Source: Thermoprotei archaeon
Lineage (GTDB): Archaea; Thermoproteota; Thermoprotei; Thermoproteales; B15-G16
NCBI GenBank assembly: GCA_003649205.1
Contig: QMRC01000007.1
Location: 21,937 to 85,936 of the forward strand
Length of the DNA: 64,000 nt
Reading direction: 5' to 3'
The position numbers and the translations under genes were made by a program. Under the pieces are notes generated by a model that saw only the letters and a list, made by a program, of their open reading frames with translations, made no database searches and was not told the DNA's origin. How positions within the stretch are numbered: position 1 is the stretch's first letter; every line of letters begins with the position of its first letter. Shown here in pieces: positions 1 through 7,918 of the stretch.

Positions 1-1
1 T

Positions 2-841
2 ACCTTGATTGCTCGTTACTGTATGCTTCCAGGCATGACACTTTACGACCTTGGTTGGAGGGTTGTAACAGCTTCTGCAAGTGATTTAGCATCGAAATTA
101 GCTCAACCAAAGATCTTCCTCATCTCCATCTCCATGCCGGGTACTACACCCCTAGAGGATGTTCTTGACTTTACTAGAGGAGCTATTGATGCTTCGAGAT
201 ACTATGGTGCTGAGTTGTGTGGTGGAGACACAAATGAGTCAAGTGACATAGTGGTCTCAGCAGTTGGTATAGGATTGACAGACATTGAACCTCTACCTCG
301 TAGTGGTTTGAGACCTGGTGATGTAGTTGCTGTGACCGGAGCCTTTGGGTATACAGGCCTGGTATTCAAGGCTTACTACAGTGGTGTAGAGTTAGATCGC
401 TTACCAAGGAAATTCATTGAGAAAACCTACAGACCTAGAGCTAGGGTTGATATTGTACCTGTACTGCGAGAGATTAGGAGTTACTTAACTGCTTCATCTG
501 ATTCAAGTGATGGTCTAGTACGTACACTGTACAACTTGGCTGAGGCTAGTGGAGTATCCATAGTTTTAGATAGGTTACCTATTAGTGATGAGGTATCTGA
601 GGTATGTGCTCAGTTTGGTTTCTCTCCAGAGGAAGTTGTTCTGTACGGTGGTGAGGAGTTTGAGTTGGTTCTCGGTATTAGACCTAGTAGTATTGATGAA
701 GTGATTAGGCGTTTTCACTCCATAGGTACTGAGTTGCTCGTTGTGGGAAGAGCTACTGAGGGTAGAGGTGTTGTGTATCTGAAGTCAGGTAGTGAGGTCA
801 GGAAGTTACCTCTCTCAGGTTGGGAGTACTTTAGGAAATAG
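2..841 (+). CDS. thiL: thiamine-monophosphate kinase, 5' end cut by window
   Basis: This kinase makes thiamine diphosphate from thiamine monophosphate and ATP in the cytosol. The frame is open to the window edge, and the N-terminal 40-50 residues of the usual ~310-330 residue protein (with the first metal-binding aspartates) are missing, so the TTG at position 5 is not the true start. Family signatures are visible: the 'SDLASKLAQP' segment (SDlAAmGa.P in relatives), 'CGGDTNES', 'RSGLRPGDVVAVTGAFGYTG', 'SSDSSDGLVRTLYNLAEAS' and the closing 'YGGEEFELVLG'. The gene is convergent with the next one, with 3 nt between the stops. ThiL is preferred over other PurM-fold synthases because of the GGDT and GGEEFEL pair. 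Confidence 0.9.
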   Translation, partial: TLIARYCMLPGMTLYDLGWRVVTASASDLASKLAQPKIFLISISMPGTTPLEDVLDFTRGAIDASRYYGAELCGGDTNESSDIVVSAVGIGLTDIEPLPRSGLRPGDVVAVTGAFGYTGLVFKAYYSGVELDRLPRKFIEKTYRPRARVDIVPVLREIRSYLTASSDSSDGLVRTLYNLAEASGVSIVLDRLPISDEVSEVCAQFGFSPEEVVLYGGEEFELVLGIRPSSIDEVIRRFHSIGTELLVVGRATEGRGVVYLKSGSEVRKLPLSGWEYFRK

Positions 842-844
842 CTT

Positions 845-2158
845 CTAGAGTAGGTACGTATTTGACTTCTCAATCTCGTCAAAAGATTCACTGAGTCTAA
901 TGAAACCAACATCTATACCTCTAATCGGCTTCTCTCTATGTAATCTAGCTCTAATCCTGAGTACGAGATTTCTGTAGTCGATGCCATCGATGATACCTAC
1001 ACCGATGTACCTGTCCTCATCCTCAAGTAATCCAACTAGTAGACCTCTCTCCTGTCCCCGAGTAAATATGTGAACTTCCTCAACACCAAGTACATGTGCC
1101 ACAGCACTAGTGTTAACTCTATGTGTCTTATCTAGAACTACGACACCGTACTTACCATCTCTTGAGATACCAACGTACAGCACCTTACCCCTTAGTACCT
1201 TCCTCACTTCAGGTAGCTTACTATTTACAGGAACCGTAGAGAGAAGCTTAGAGCCATACACTATGTCTAGCGTAGTTGCTTTCAATGCTATGGTCTTCGC
1301 CTTTGAGAAGTACCTTGCATACATGTTCTCCCTGTGCTTCCTCCTATCACTTCTTGTTCGGATTCTCGCACTTGGTGGCGACGGTAGTCTATACACCTCT
1401 GAACATAGCTTCTGAACTTCACTCACTAGCTCCTGTAGCTCACCTACCCTTCTCTCCATTATTATCACAGCACTTGGCTTCGTAGCTTCTACGATCTTTA
1501 CCTTGAAGTTAATTGCGGACCTACCCTCTACCCAACCATCAGTATTCACCACAACTACATCTAGCCCAAGCTCATCACATTCCTCTAGTAATGCCCTCAA
1601 TCCTCTTACGTACTTTGGTATCAGTGATGCTGGTGCTACATGACCTATGAAGTAGAGATCATACGGTTCATACTCTCTTATACTGAGCTTTGGTTCACGA
1701 GGTAGTGCTAGAGCTAAGGTAGTTGGAATAGCTACGTCATTCTGACCAACATCACCGTCAACAATAGCCGTGGTCAAGCCCTTACTGAGAGCTAAGTTCG
1801 TTAACCAAGCTGTAACAGTTGACTTACCGCTATCCGTAGCACCAATGATCAGGAACCTACCTCTTGTATACCTCGTGAATAAGGTACTGAGTGCTGAGTA
1901 CCAGAAATCCACAACCTCACTCTCCGGAGGAACTACAGATACTGAACCTCCAGGTCCTACAATGAACCGAACCTCACTACTCGTAAGTACCTTGAAGCCA
2001 TATGACCTAGCATAAGGAATAACAACCGTAGAACTCTCACCAAACTCAATACCTACACCCATTAACTTACCTGAGATAACCTTAATCGTTACAGGACCCT
2101 CAACCCTAATTACAGTACCCTTGCTGTACCTCTCAGTAACCTCCTTAACAGTACTCAT
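845..2158 (-). CDS. Clp1/Grc3-type polynucleotide 5'-kinase
   Basis: Probable RNA/DNA 5'-hydroxyl kinase of the Clp1/Grc3/Nol9 family, which phosphorylates 5'-OH ends produced during tRNA or rRNA processing. A small N-terminal beta-rich domain is followed by a P-loop near residue 106 ('GATDSGKST') and a Walker-B-like 'VDGDVGQND', both diagnostic of the family. The C-terminal part (from about residue 320) resembles the beta domain of the archaeal enzymes. The length of 437 residues is normal. The ATG lies 9 nt downstream of the phosphoribosyltransferase stop on the same strand, so the two are probably co-transcribed with apgM upstream. No partner splicing endonuclease or ligase is in the window. 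Confidence 0.85.
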   Translation of the reverse strand: MSTVKEVTERYSKGTVIRVEGPVTIKVISGKLMGVGIEFGESSTVVIPYARSYGFKVLTSSEVRFIVGPGGSVSVVPPESEVVDFWYSALSTLFTRYTRGRFLIIGATDSGKSTVTAWLTNLALSKGLTTAIVDGDVGQNDVAIPTTLALALPREPKLSIREYEPYDLYFIGHVAPASLIPKYVRGLRALLEECDELGLDVVVVNTDGWVEGRSAINFKVKIVEATKPSAVIIMERRVGELQELVSEVQKLCSEVYRLPSPPSARIRTRSDRRKHRENMYARYFSKAKTIALKATTLDIVYGSKLLSTVPVNSKLPEVRKVLRGKVLYVGISRDGKYGVVVLDKTHRVNTSAVAHVLGVEEVHIFTRGQERGLLVGLLEDEDRYIGVGIIDGIDYRNLVLRIRARLHREKPIRGIDVGFIRLSESFDEIEKSNTYLL

Positions 2159-2167
2159 ACACTACCC

Positions 2168-2935
2168 TCAGCACTGTTCTCTCTTGAACCTACGGTACCT
2201 ACTGAGGTACTCTAGAACCTCCTCATCACTTAAATCATACCAATTCCTATACGCATCAGCAACAGCAAAACCAAACACATCACTTCTAACATTCACGACG
2301 CAAAGTAAATCAACCTCACTACTCAACATCTTGAGTGATGAAGCTGATGCAGTTGGCGTAGCAACGATAACCTTACCAGCACCTAACTTCTTGAGAAACC
2401 TAGCAGCAACAAGCATAGTGTACCCACTCGCAATACCATCATCTACAACAATCACTGACCTACCTCTTAAATCAGGATAAGGTCTACCACCTCGAAAAAC
2501 CTGTTCCCTCCTCCTAATCTCCTTCAAGGTCTTCTCAATACCCTCCCTAACATCTGCCTCAGAGAAACCAAGGTACTGAACAAGAGCTTCATTGAGTACG
2601 TAGGTACCATCGGGAGCTACTGCACCATAACCAGCTTCCGGATTCCAGGGTATGAGAATCTTCCTACAGATAACGAGATCTAGCTCAATACCTAGCTCCG
2701 TAGCCACTACATAGGCAACAGGAACACCACCACAAGGTATCGCGAATACTATGGAGTTCTCCGGTATCTCGACTTCACTTCTAAGTAATCCAGCTAGCTT
2801 CCTACCAGCATCCTCCCTATCTTCAAATACATGGTAGAGACCAAGTAGTGACTTATCGTAAACTAGCTTCCTACCTAACTCCCGTACAGTAGATAGCAAT
2901 TGCTCAAGCTCCAATCTAACAGGGTACCTAGACAC
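2168..2935 (-). CDS. phosphoribosyltransferase-like protein (COG1926 type)
   Basis: Type-I phosphoribosyltransferase fold protein. The PRPP-binding motif is clear near residue 165 ('VIVVDDGIASGYTM'), preceded by 'FAIPCGGVPVAYVVA'. The N-terminal 'FEDREDAGRKLAGLL' is typical of the COG1926 group of predicted phosphoribosyltransferases whose base substrate is unknown. The start is GTG; the nearest Shine-Dalgarno-like GAGG is 8-9 nt upstream and sits inside a perfect 8-bp inverted repeat (separate entry), which could gate translation. It lies in a same-strand series with apgM upstream and the RNA kinase downstream. I cannot assign the substrate from the sequence. Confidence 0.8.
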   Translation of the reverse strand: MSRYPVRLELEQLLSTVRELGRKLVYDKSLLGLYHVFEDREDAGRKLAGLLRSEVEIPENSIVFAIPCGGVPVAYVVATELGIELDLVICRKILIPWNPEAGYGAVAPDGTYVLNEALVQYLGFSEADVREGIEKTLKEIRRREQVFRGGRPYPDLRGRSVIVVDDGIASGYTMLVAARFLKKLGAGKVIVATPTASASSLKMLSSEVDLLCVVNVRSDVFGFAVADAYRNWYDLSDEEVLEYLSRYRRFKREQC

Positions 2936-2945
2936 AACCTACAAC

Positions 2946-2966
2946 CTCACTATGAGGTAGTGAGGG
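2946..2966 (-). promoter_or_regulatory. perfect 8-bp inverted repeat between apgM and the PRTase gene
   Basis: CCTCACTA, 5-nt loop, TAGTGAGG. It lies 16 nt after the apgM stop and ends 11 nt before the GTG start of the phosphoribosyltransferase. The 3' arm on the minus strand contains the only GAGG that could serve as Shine-Dalgarno for that GTG. It may be a hairpin that gates translation, or an RNA 3'-end structure for apgM. The pairing is seen; the function is inferred. Confidence 0.5.
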
Positions 2967-2981
2967 AAAGGAGCAACACCT

Positions 2982-4268
2982 TCACTTTCTCAACATTCCC
3001 ACTAGAGACAGCACTCTAGGTAGTAGCTCCCATCCATGCTCTAGTACACCCAAGCTACCCTTCTGGCAACACTCCTTCTCTGTAAATCTCGTTACTTGAT
3101 CTGGTTCTATGCTAGGTGCTCTAACTAGTATTGGTACTGGATCATCTGTATGAGCCTTGACCGTGTACGGTGTTGCGTGATCTGACGTAACTAGTATTGC
3201 TACTTCATCTAGGTTTACATGCCCTATCAGCGGTTTAACATAGTACTGATCAATTAGCTCAATAGCTCTTGCCTTACGCTCTAGACTACCGTCGTGACCT
3301 GGCTCATCTGGTCCCTTAAGATGTACGTAGACTACATCACACCTCTCAAGTAGCTCTAAAGTAGCTTCAAGTCTCTGAGCGTAGTCACGTACCTTGTCTT
3401 CAGTGGGTGGTGGGACCTCAGCAACTTCCATACCCAATAGCTTAGCAATACCCTTCTCAACAGGCATCTCAGCTACAGCACCGAACTTTAGACCGCCATA
3501 GACCTCACTTAGCTTCGGTACTTTAGGAAGTGCAGCACCAGCATCTCTGAGAAGTATGGCATTTGCCTTTAACTTTCCAAGTCTTTCTCTCCTAACATTG
3601 ACAGGGTGCTTACTCAGTATTGTGATAGCTAGTCTTGTGAATCTATTAACTAACTCAGCTGTTACCCTAGCTTCACGTGAATCGTCAAGTGGTTTACACT
3701 CTGCAATTCTTTTCTCATAAGTCTTAGCTGCAACACTTATTTTACCGCATCTCACATATGCTGGATCTGTATTTGAAACGTTGTCTGATAATCTATGGGA
3801 TCTACTACCAATTACAACCACTGCTCTATGACCAACCGTTGCTATAACGCGAGCATAGCCATCGTACATACCTAGCTCAAGTCCATCAAGTGCCCTCGCT
3901 AGCTCTCTAGCCTCATCACTAGCCAAGTCTCTCCCACATCTCCTATCAAGGATTTCAAGTATATCCTCTCTAATGGTTGCGAAATTAGCTCTAAAGGCAA
4001 CCTCAAAACCTTCTCGAATCTCGATACCAGCACCTAGAGCCTCAATCGGTCCCCTGCCTGTGTAGTACTTCTCCGGATCGTAACCAAGTATGGAGAATAC
4101 TGCAGTATCGCTCTCCGGTGCAATCCCTCTACCTATCGTGTACATACAGCCACAGACACCTTCCTTAGCTAGTCTATCCAAGTTCTCTTTCTTAGCTACT
4201 TCAAGTGCTGTTGGCGAATCCACTACTCTATCTGGGGCTCCATCAATGACCAGGTAAATGAGCTTCAT
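2982..4268 (-). CDS. apgM: 2,3-bisphosphoglycerate-independent phosphoglycerate mutase, archaeal type
   Basis: Interconverts 3- and 2-phosphoglycerate in glycolysis/gluconeogenesis. It is an alkaline-phosphatase superfamily metalloenzyme of the short archaeal class (428 residues here). Seen: N-terminal 'YLVIDGAPDR', the active-site serine segment 'APESDTAVFSILGYDP', 'YTGRGPIEALGAG', the central 'HRLSDNVSNTDP', and the C-terminal metal ligands in 'HLKGPDEPGHDG' and 'VTSDHATP'. I chose ATG 4268 over the longer ORF because GGTGAGG sits just before it and family proteins begin at the 'MKLIYLVIDG' strand. It is divergent from the aminotransferase. Confidence 0.93.
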   Translation of the reverse strand: MKLIYLVIDGAPDRVVDSPTALEVAKKENLDRLAKEGVCGCMYTIGRGIAPESDTAVFSILGYDPEKYYTGRGPIEALGAGIEIREGFEVAFRANFATIREDILEILDRRCGRDLASDEARELARALDGLELGMYDGYARVIATVGHRAVVVIGSRSHRLSDNVSNTDPAYVRCGKISVAAKTYEKRIAECKPLDDSREARVTAELVNRFTRLAITILSKHPVNVRRERLGKLKANAILLRDAGAALPKVPKLSEVYGGLKFGAVAEMPVEKGIAKLLGMEVAEVPPPTEDKVRDYAQRLEATLELLERCDVVYVHLKGPDEPGHDGSLERKARAIELIDQYYVKPLIGHVNLDEVAILVTSDHATPYTVKAHTDDPVPILVRAPSIEPDQVTRFTEKECCQKGSLGVLEHGWELLPRVLSLVGMLRK

Positions 4269-4318
4269 GAACCTCACCTCACGACAAGGTTTCTCCACTT
4301 AGGTACTATCGTGGTCTA

Positions 4319-4327
4319 AGTTATATA
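4319..4327 (+). promoter_or_regulatory. TATA box for the aminotransferase gene
   Basis: AGTTATATAG lies about 25-28 nt before ATG 4348. That is the spacing expected for an archaeal promoter giving a leaderless mRNA, and it favours ATG 4348 over GTG 4330. Confidence 0.5.
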
Positions 4328-4347
4328 GTGTGACTCCTGTTACCGCT

Positions 4348-5586
4348 ATGTGGGTAAATATGGGTAACTCAATCATCCTCAGTAGGTTGCGTAGATCAGT
4401 TACTGAGTTAAGTGTTAGGGCGACGTATAGGTATTTGGAGAGAGCTACTGAACTAGCTGCTAGTGGTGTTGAGGTTATTTCCCTCGGTATTGGTCAACCA
4501 GATTTCTCTCCTCCTGGGTACGTAATTGATGCGTTGAAGGAAGCCTGTGATAAGGGGATGTTTAGGTATGTTTCTTCACAAGGTACTGAGAGCTTTAAGA
4601 GAGCTGTTTCAGAGTTCCTGAAGTGTGAGTTAGGTGTTGATGTGAAACCTGACGAGGTTTTAGCTGTGCCCGGTGCATCTGCTGGTATCTTCATGGGGTT
4701 ATATGCACTGCTCAATCCCGGTGATGAAGTTATTGTGTTGGATCCAGCATTTCCACAATACTTCGATGTTGTTAAGGTTCTTGGTGGTAGGGTTGTTCCA
4801 GTTAAATTAAGGGAGTTATCTGATGAATTTGTCGTGGATATCGATAATGTTGTTAGTGCTATTACGGATAGAACTAAGGTCATCATCTTGAACACGCCAC
4901 ATAACCCCACAGGTATGGTTATTCCTGAGTCTACAATGATGAAGTTACTTGATGTGGCTAGAGAACACGGAATTATTGTGCTAAGTGACGAGGTTTATGA
5001 TCACTTCGTGTACGAGGGTAAACACACTAGCTGCCTACATCATCCTGAATGGAGAGACTTCTGCATCTATGTCAATAGTCTCTCAAAGACCTTCGCTATG
5101 ACCGGTTGGAGAGTAGGTTTTGTCGTAGCTAGAAGAGAAGTAATTCAGAAATTGAGTGCACTTGCCAACAACATATACAGCTGCTTACCTCCGTTCATCA
5201 TGTATGCTGCTGAGGTAGCGCTTAGATCTGGTCTAGACTGGTTTAAGGAGGTATTACGGGAGTACAGAAGACGTAGGGACTTAGCACTTAGTGAGTTACG
5301 TAAGGTCTCAGGTATTAGGTGTGTTAGACCTCGAGGAGCTTTCTACCTGTACCCAAATCTAAGTGATATCCTCAGTGAGTTGGGGCTATCTATTGGAGAT
5401 TTCGTTGAGTTGCTGATAGTTAAGAAAGGTGTTGTTACGTTACCAAGTACTGTCTTCTCCATTGCTGGTGATGTTGAGCATATTCGCATGTCGTTTACTG
5501 TACCTGTTGAGAAGTTATTGTCCGGTCTCGCTAGGTTTAAAGATTTCATTGATGAGTTGAGGAGTATGAGAGGTAGAGTTAAGTAG
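4348..5586 (+). CDS. class I/II pyridoxal-phosphate aminotransferase
   Basis: PLP-dependent fold-type I aminotransferase of the aspartate/aromatic group (AspC/ArAT I-gamma). Seen: 'SLGIGQPDFSPP' near the N-terminus, 'NTPHNPTGMV' (cofactor/substrate asparagine), 'LSDEVYDHFVYEG' (PLP ring aspartate), 'SLSKTFAMTGWRVGF' with the Schiff-base lysine, and a late arginine in 'HIRMSFTVP'. The substrate cannot be fixed; aspartate, alanine or aromatic amino acids are possible. The start follows the leaderless spacing to an upstream TATA box; ATG 4360 is the other option. It is the first gene rightward of the divergent apgM promoter region. Confidence 0.88.
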   Translation: MWVNMGNSIILSRLRRSVTELSVRATYRYLERATELAASGVEVISLGIGQPDFSPPGYVIDALKEACDKGMFRYVSSQGTESFKRAVSEFLKCELGVDVKPDEVLAVPGASAGIFMGLYALLNPGDEVIVLDPAFPQYFDVVKVLGGRVVPVKLRELSDEFVVDIDNVVSAITDRTKVIILNTPHNPTGMVIPESTMMKLLDVAREHGIIVLSDEVYDHFVYEGKHTSCLHHPEWRDFCIYVNSLSKTFAMTGWRVGFVVARREVIQKLSALANNIYSCLPPFIMYAAEVALRSGLDWFKEVLREYRRRRDLALSELRKVSGIRCVRPRGAFYLYPNLSDILSELGLSIGDFVELLIVKKGVVTLPSTVFSIAGDVEHIRMSFTVPVEKLLSGLARFKDFIDELRSMRGRVK

Positions 5587-5610
5587 CTCTATTCACTTAG
5601 CCACTACTCA

Positions 5611-5660
5611 GTGATGAGAGGGACGTATTGATGATCTGTGATTGTAGGTGGAGCAGCTGA
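5611..5660 (+). ncRNA. C/D-box guide RNA candidate, next to the start of a small ORF
   Basis: C box GTGATGA at 5611-5617 and D box CTGA at 5657-5660 give a 50-nt RNA. The internal D'/C' pair is degenerate (TTGA, then TGTGATT). The first guide, AGGGACGTATT, is complementary over 11 nt to the conserved archaeal 16S segment AAUACGUCCCU (recalled). The stretch GGAGCAG before the D box matches the adjoining CUGCUCC. The D box ends 2 nt before ATG 5663. Confidence 0.6.
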
Positions 5661-5662
5661 TC

Positions 5663-5953
5663 ATGACCAAGGATGAGAAGCTTCTAAATGATATGAAGAG
5701 AACCCTGAGGAATATGCTCAAGAACTTTCGCCTATACTTTGACAAGTATGATAGGTTGAACTCAGAGGGTAGAGCACTACTCTGTAAGGTTGCTAGGATT
5801 GCTGCTGAGATACGACCTGAACTACTACCTAGGTTTAGGTATGTACTGAAAAGTGGTTCACTTAATGACTTCATCAAGCTTGCGAGAGAGATACTTGGTG
5901 AGGAGGAGATTGAATCTTTCACTAACGAGTATGGTGTCACTAGCTATCAGTGA
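5663..5953 (+). CDS. small helical protein, unrecognised
   Basis: A 96-residue charged, predominantly helical protein of unknown function. It has no cysteines arranged for metal, no signal peptide and no membrane segment. The N-terminal half is strongly basic and heptad-like ('MKRTLRNMLKNFRLYFDKY'). The ORF track starts at GTG 5648, but that codon lies inside a C/D-box RNA candidate, so I prefer ATG 5663. The 3' end overlaps, antisense, the D box of a second C/D RNA (5947-5995). The gene is thus flanked at both ends by guide RNA candidates, so check that it is a real protein gene. Codon use is like its neighbours. Confidence 0.6.
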   Translation: MTKDEKLLNDMKRTLRNMLKNFRLYFDKYDRLNSEGRALLCKVARIAAEIRPELLPRFRYVLKSGSLNDFIKLAREILGEEEIESFTNEYGVTSYQ

Positions 5954-5995
5954 CCGAGGTTTTCCTCATCCATCAGGTCGGGACTTCCTCATCAC
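5947..5995 (-). ncRNA. C/D-box guide RNA candidate
   Basis: On the minus strand: C box GTGATGA (5995-5989), guide GGAAGTCCCGAC, D' box CTGA, short spacer, C' box GGATGA, guide GGAAAACCTCGGTCA, D box CTGA (5950-5947). All four boxes are present at canonical spacing. The 3' end overlaps antisense the last codons of the small ORF 5663-5953. Target not identified. Confidence 0.8.
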
Positions 5996-6022
5996 TGGAG
6001 AATCAATAGATTCGAGGTTAAC

Positions 6023-6691
6023 TTATACCTTCCTCAGGTAGCCAGGTAGTACGTACCTCTTCTCCACTATGTGACTTAGCTTAACTAGTGTGTAGCATAT
6101 GAGGAGGTATATGAGTGCTGTCATTGCGTAAATCTCTAATGCTCTGAAGGTCCATGCAACCATGTACTCAGCTCTTCTCGTTAACTCCGGTACACCTATG
6201 ATAGATGCGAGAGAGGTTTCCTTAATCAACGTCACAACTTCATTCATTAGTGCAGGTATGGCGTTTCTCAGTGCTTGAGGTACGAGTACCTTCATGTATG
6301 CTTGGTACCTAGAGAGCCCATCAACGAGTGAAGCCTCTAATTGATCCCTTGGTAATGCCTGAAGTACTGACCTCAAGATCTCAGCTTGATAAGCGCCACT
6401 GTTGAGACCTAGAGCTATGATACAGGCTGAGAGAGGGTTTAGTTTAATGCCTATGGAGGGTAAACCGAAGTATATGAAGAGGAGCTGGACGAGTAGTGGT
6501 GTACCTCGGAAGAACTCTATGTATGCTGAGGCTATTGCCGAGACTAATCTACTACCTAGTAACCTACACATAGTGAGTACAGTACCGATCACAAATCCTA
6601 TACCGAACCCACTTAAGCTAATTAGCAGAGTATAGTTAGCTCCCTTTACAAGATATGGAAAGACCTGTGTAAAAAGTTGTAGGGTATTCAT
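6023..6691 (-). CDS. polar amino-acid ABC transporter permease (HisM/GlnP type)
   Basis: Integral membrane subunit of an amino-acid importer of the polar amino-acid (PAAT) group. Several hydrophobic helices are visible, starting near residue 17 ('YTLLISLSGFGIGFVIGTVL'). The family features 'YIEFFRGTPLLVQLLFIYFGLP' and the EAA loop 'QLEASLVDGLSRYQAYMKVLVPQALRNAIPAL', which contacts the ATPase, are clear. ATG 6691 has GAGGTG in front of it at good spacing and sits 13 nt after the binding-protein stop; the ORF-track GTG 6712 would overlap that gene by 8 nt. No ATPase gene follows, so a distant or shared ATPase must energise it. Confidence 0.88.
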   Translation of the reverse strand: MNTLQLFTQVFPYLVKGANYTLLISLSGFGIGFVIGTVLTMCRLLGSRLVSAIASAYIEFFRGTPLLVQLLFIYFGLPSIGIKLNPLSACIIALGLNSGAYQAEILRSVLQALPRDQLEASLVDGLSRYQAYMKVLVPQALRNAIPALMNEVVTLIKETSLASIIGVPELTRRAEYMVAWTFRALEIYAMTALIYLLICYTLVKLSHIVEKRYVLPGYLRKV

Positions 6692-6704
6692 GACTCTCCA
6701 CCTC

Positions 6705-7529
6705 TTACTCACCTGTTAACCACTTACTGATCTCCTCATCGAATATCTCATTCAGCTTACCTGTTGTACGGAGCTTCTCAAGTACCTTATTGATGAAGTA
6801 CTTGAACTCTTCATCACCAGGTGGTAGCGCAATAGCTGTGAACTTCTCACTACCTGGAACAACGAATGCTATCTCTAGCTCAGGGAATTTCCTACATAGT
6901 ACCTCAGCAAAGATGTTCCCTATTACAATTGCATCTACATCACCTCTCTTCAATGCCATGACCATCTCAGGGTAAACCCTGTCATACGACTTGACTGTCG
7001 CCTTACCAGCCTTCTCAAGAACTTCCTTAGCCCACTCCTCTTGAACAGTACCCAGCTGAACACCAATGACTTTACCATAGAGATCCTCAACAGACCTAAT
7101 ACCACTACCCTTGAGAACTACAACAACACTACAACCCATGTAGTAAGGTATTGAAAAGTCAACAACCTTCTCACGCTCTGCAGTAATCGACATATCTGCT
7201 ATGACCATATCAACCATACCCTTCCTAAGTGCTTCAACTAAAGCTGCGAACTTCATGTCCTTGACCTCAAGCTCAACACCAAGCTCCTTAGCAATTTCCT
7301 CAGCAATCCTAATGTCTATACCACAGTACTTACCTGCCTCAACGTACTCGAAGGGTGGCCAATCAGCTGATGTACCTACAATAAGCTTTCCACGCTGCTT
7401 AATGAGTTCAAGCCTAGATTTCGCAGTCTCTACAGGAACAGTAGCCGGCTTTAATAATGCTGTGCCAATGAGTAGACCAAGTACTAACCCTATGATTAGA
7501 CCCACAGCAACATGTACTGAATACCTCAT
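6705..7529 (-). CDS. amino-acid ABC transporter substrate-binding protein, membrane anchored
   Basis: Extracellular solute-binding protein family 3. It has an N-terminal hydrophobic helix (residues ~5-27, 'VAVGLIIGLVLGLLIGTALL') with no lipobox cysteine, so it is probably an uncleaved anchor. The mature domain begins with 'GKLIVGTSADWPPFEYVE', contains 'VDMVIADMSITAEREKVVDFSIPYY' (the arginine and aspartate that hold the amino-acid backbone) and ends as a normal 274-residue member. It precedes the permease in the same transcript. Its promoter probably lies at the AT-rich 7559-7569. The substrate is not predictable beyond an amino acid. Confidence 0.9.
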   Translation of the reverse strand: MRYSVHVAVGLIIGLVLGLLIGTALLKPATVPVETAKSRLELIKQRGKLIVGTSADWPPFEYVEAGKYCGIDIRIAEEIAKELGVELEVKDMKFAALVEALRKGMVDMVIADMSITAEREKVVDFSIPYYMGCSVVVVLKGSGIRSVEDLYGKVIGVQLGTVQEEWAKEVLEKAGKATVKSYDRVYPEMVMALKRGDVDAIVIGNIFAEVLCRKFPELEIAFVVPGSEKFTAIALPPGDEEFKYFINKVLEKLRTTGKLNEIFDEEISKWLTGE

Positions 7530-7918
7530 GGTCTCACTCTGCTCTCATTGTAGTGAATCTTTAATAAGTATTGTTGCTTTACTAAGGATTTTGATTATGT
7601 AAACGAAGCTTTGTTTTTAAATTGCTAAATTTCAATTAACGTAGGTTATAGAGATCCAAACCATATACTTCGGCTGAGCACATTATTTGTCATTGATCAA
7701 ATGTTCTTCCAGGCCAGTGCTTAAGTTAGTACCTAGCTTCAGAGCTATGTTTAATGTTCCTTAAATGAGCTTTCTACTAACATCCCCACTTTTCTCAACT
7801 TTAACCGATTCAGTGAAGCTGGAGGTTACAGCATGTATCTAGGTGCTACGTTGGACCTAAATCACGTGATAAAGAGCTAGGGAACTGAGAAACATGGGAC
7901 TTAAGATGCTGTTGTGTG
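7530..7918. other. 389-nt non-coding stretch
   Basis: Separates the binding-protein gene from the sugar-kinase 3' end. It holds a TATA-like CTTTAATAAGT near 7559-7569, read leftward for the binding-protein gene, and an AT-rich tract at 7600-7640. GTGATAA followed by CTGA near 7865-7890 resembles half of a C/D RNA but has no second half. I see no convincing ORF, tRNA or repeat. Confidence 0.5.

Noticed and set aside
715-912. Opposite-strand ORFs over confident genes, such as 715-912, 1110-1415 and 19790-20230.
   Set aside because: They are shadows of thiL, the RNA kinase and the large unknown gene, with Ser/Leu-rich unnatural composition and no start signals.
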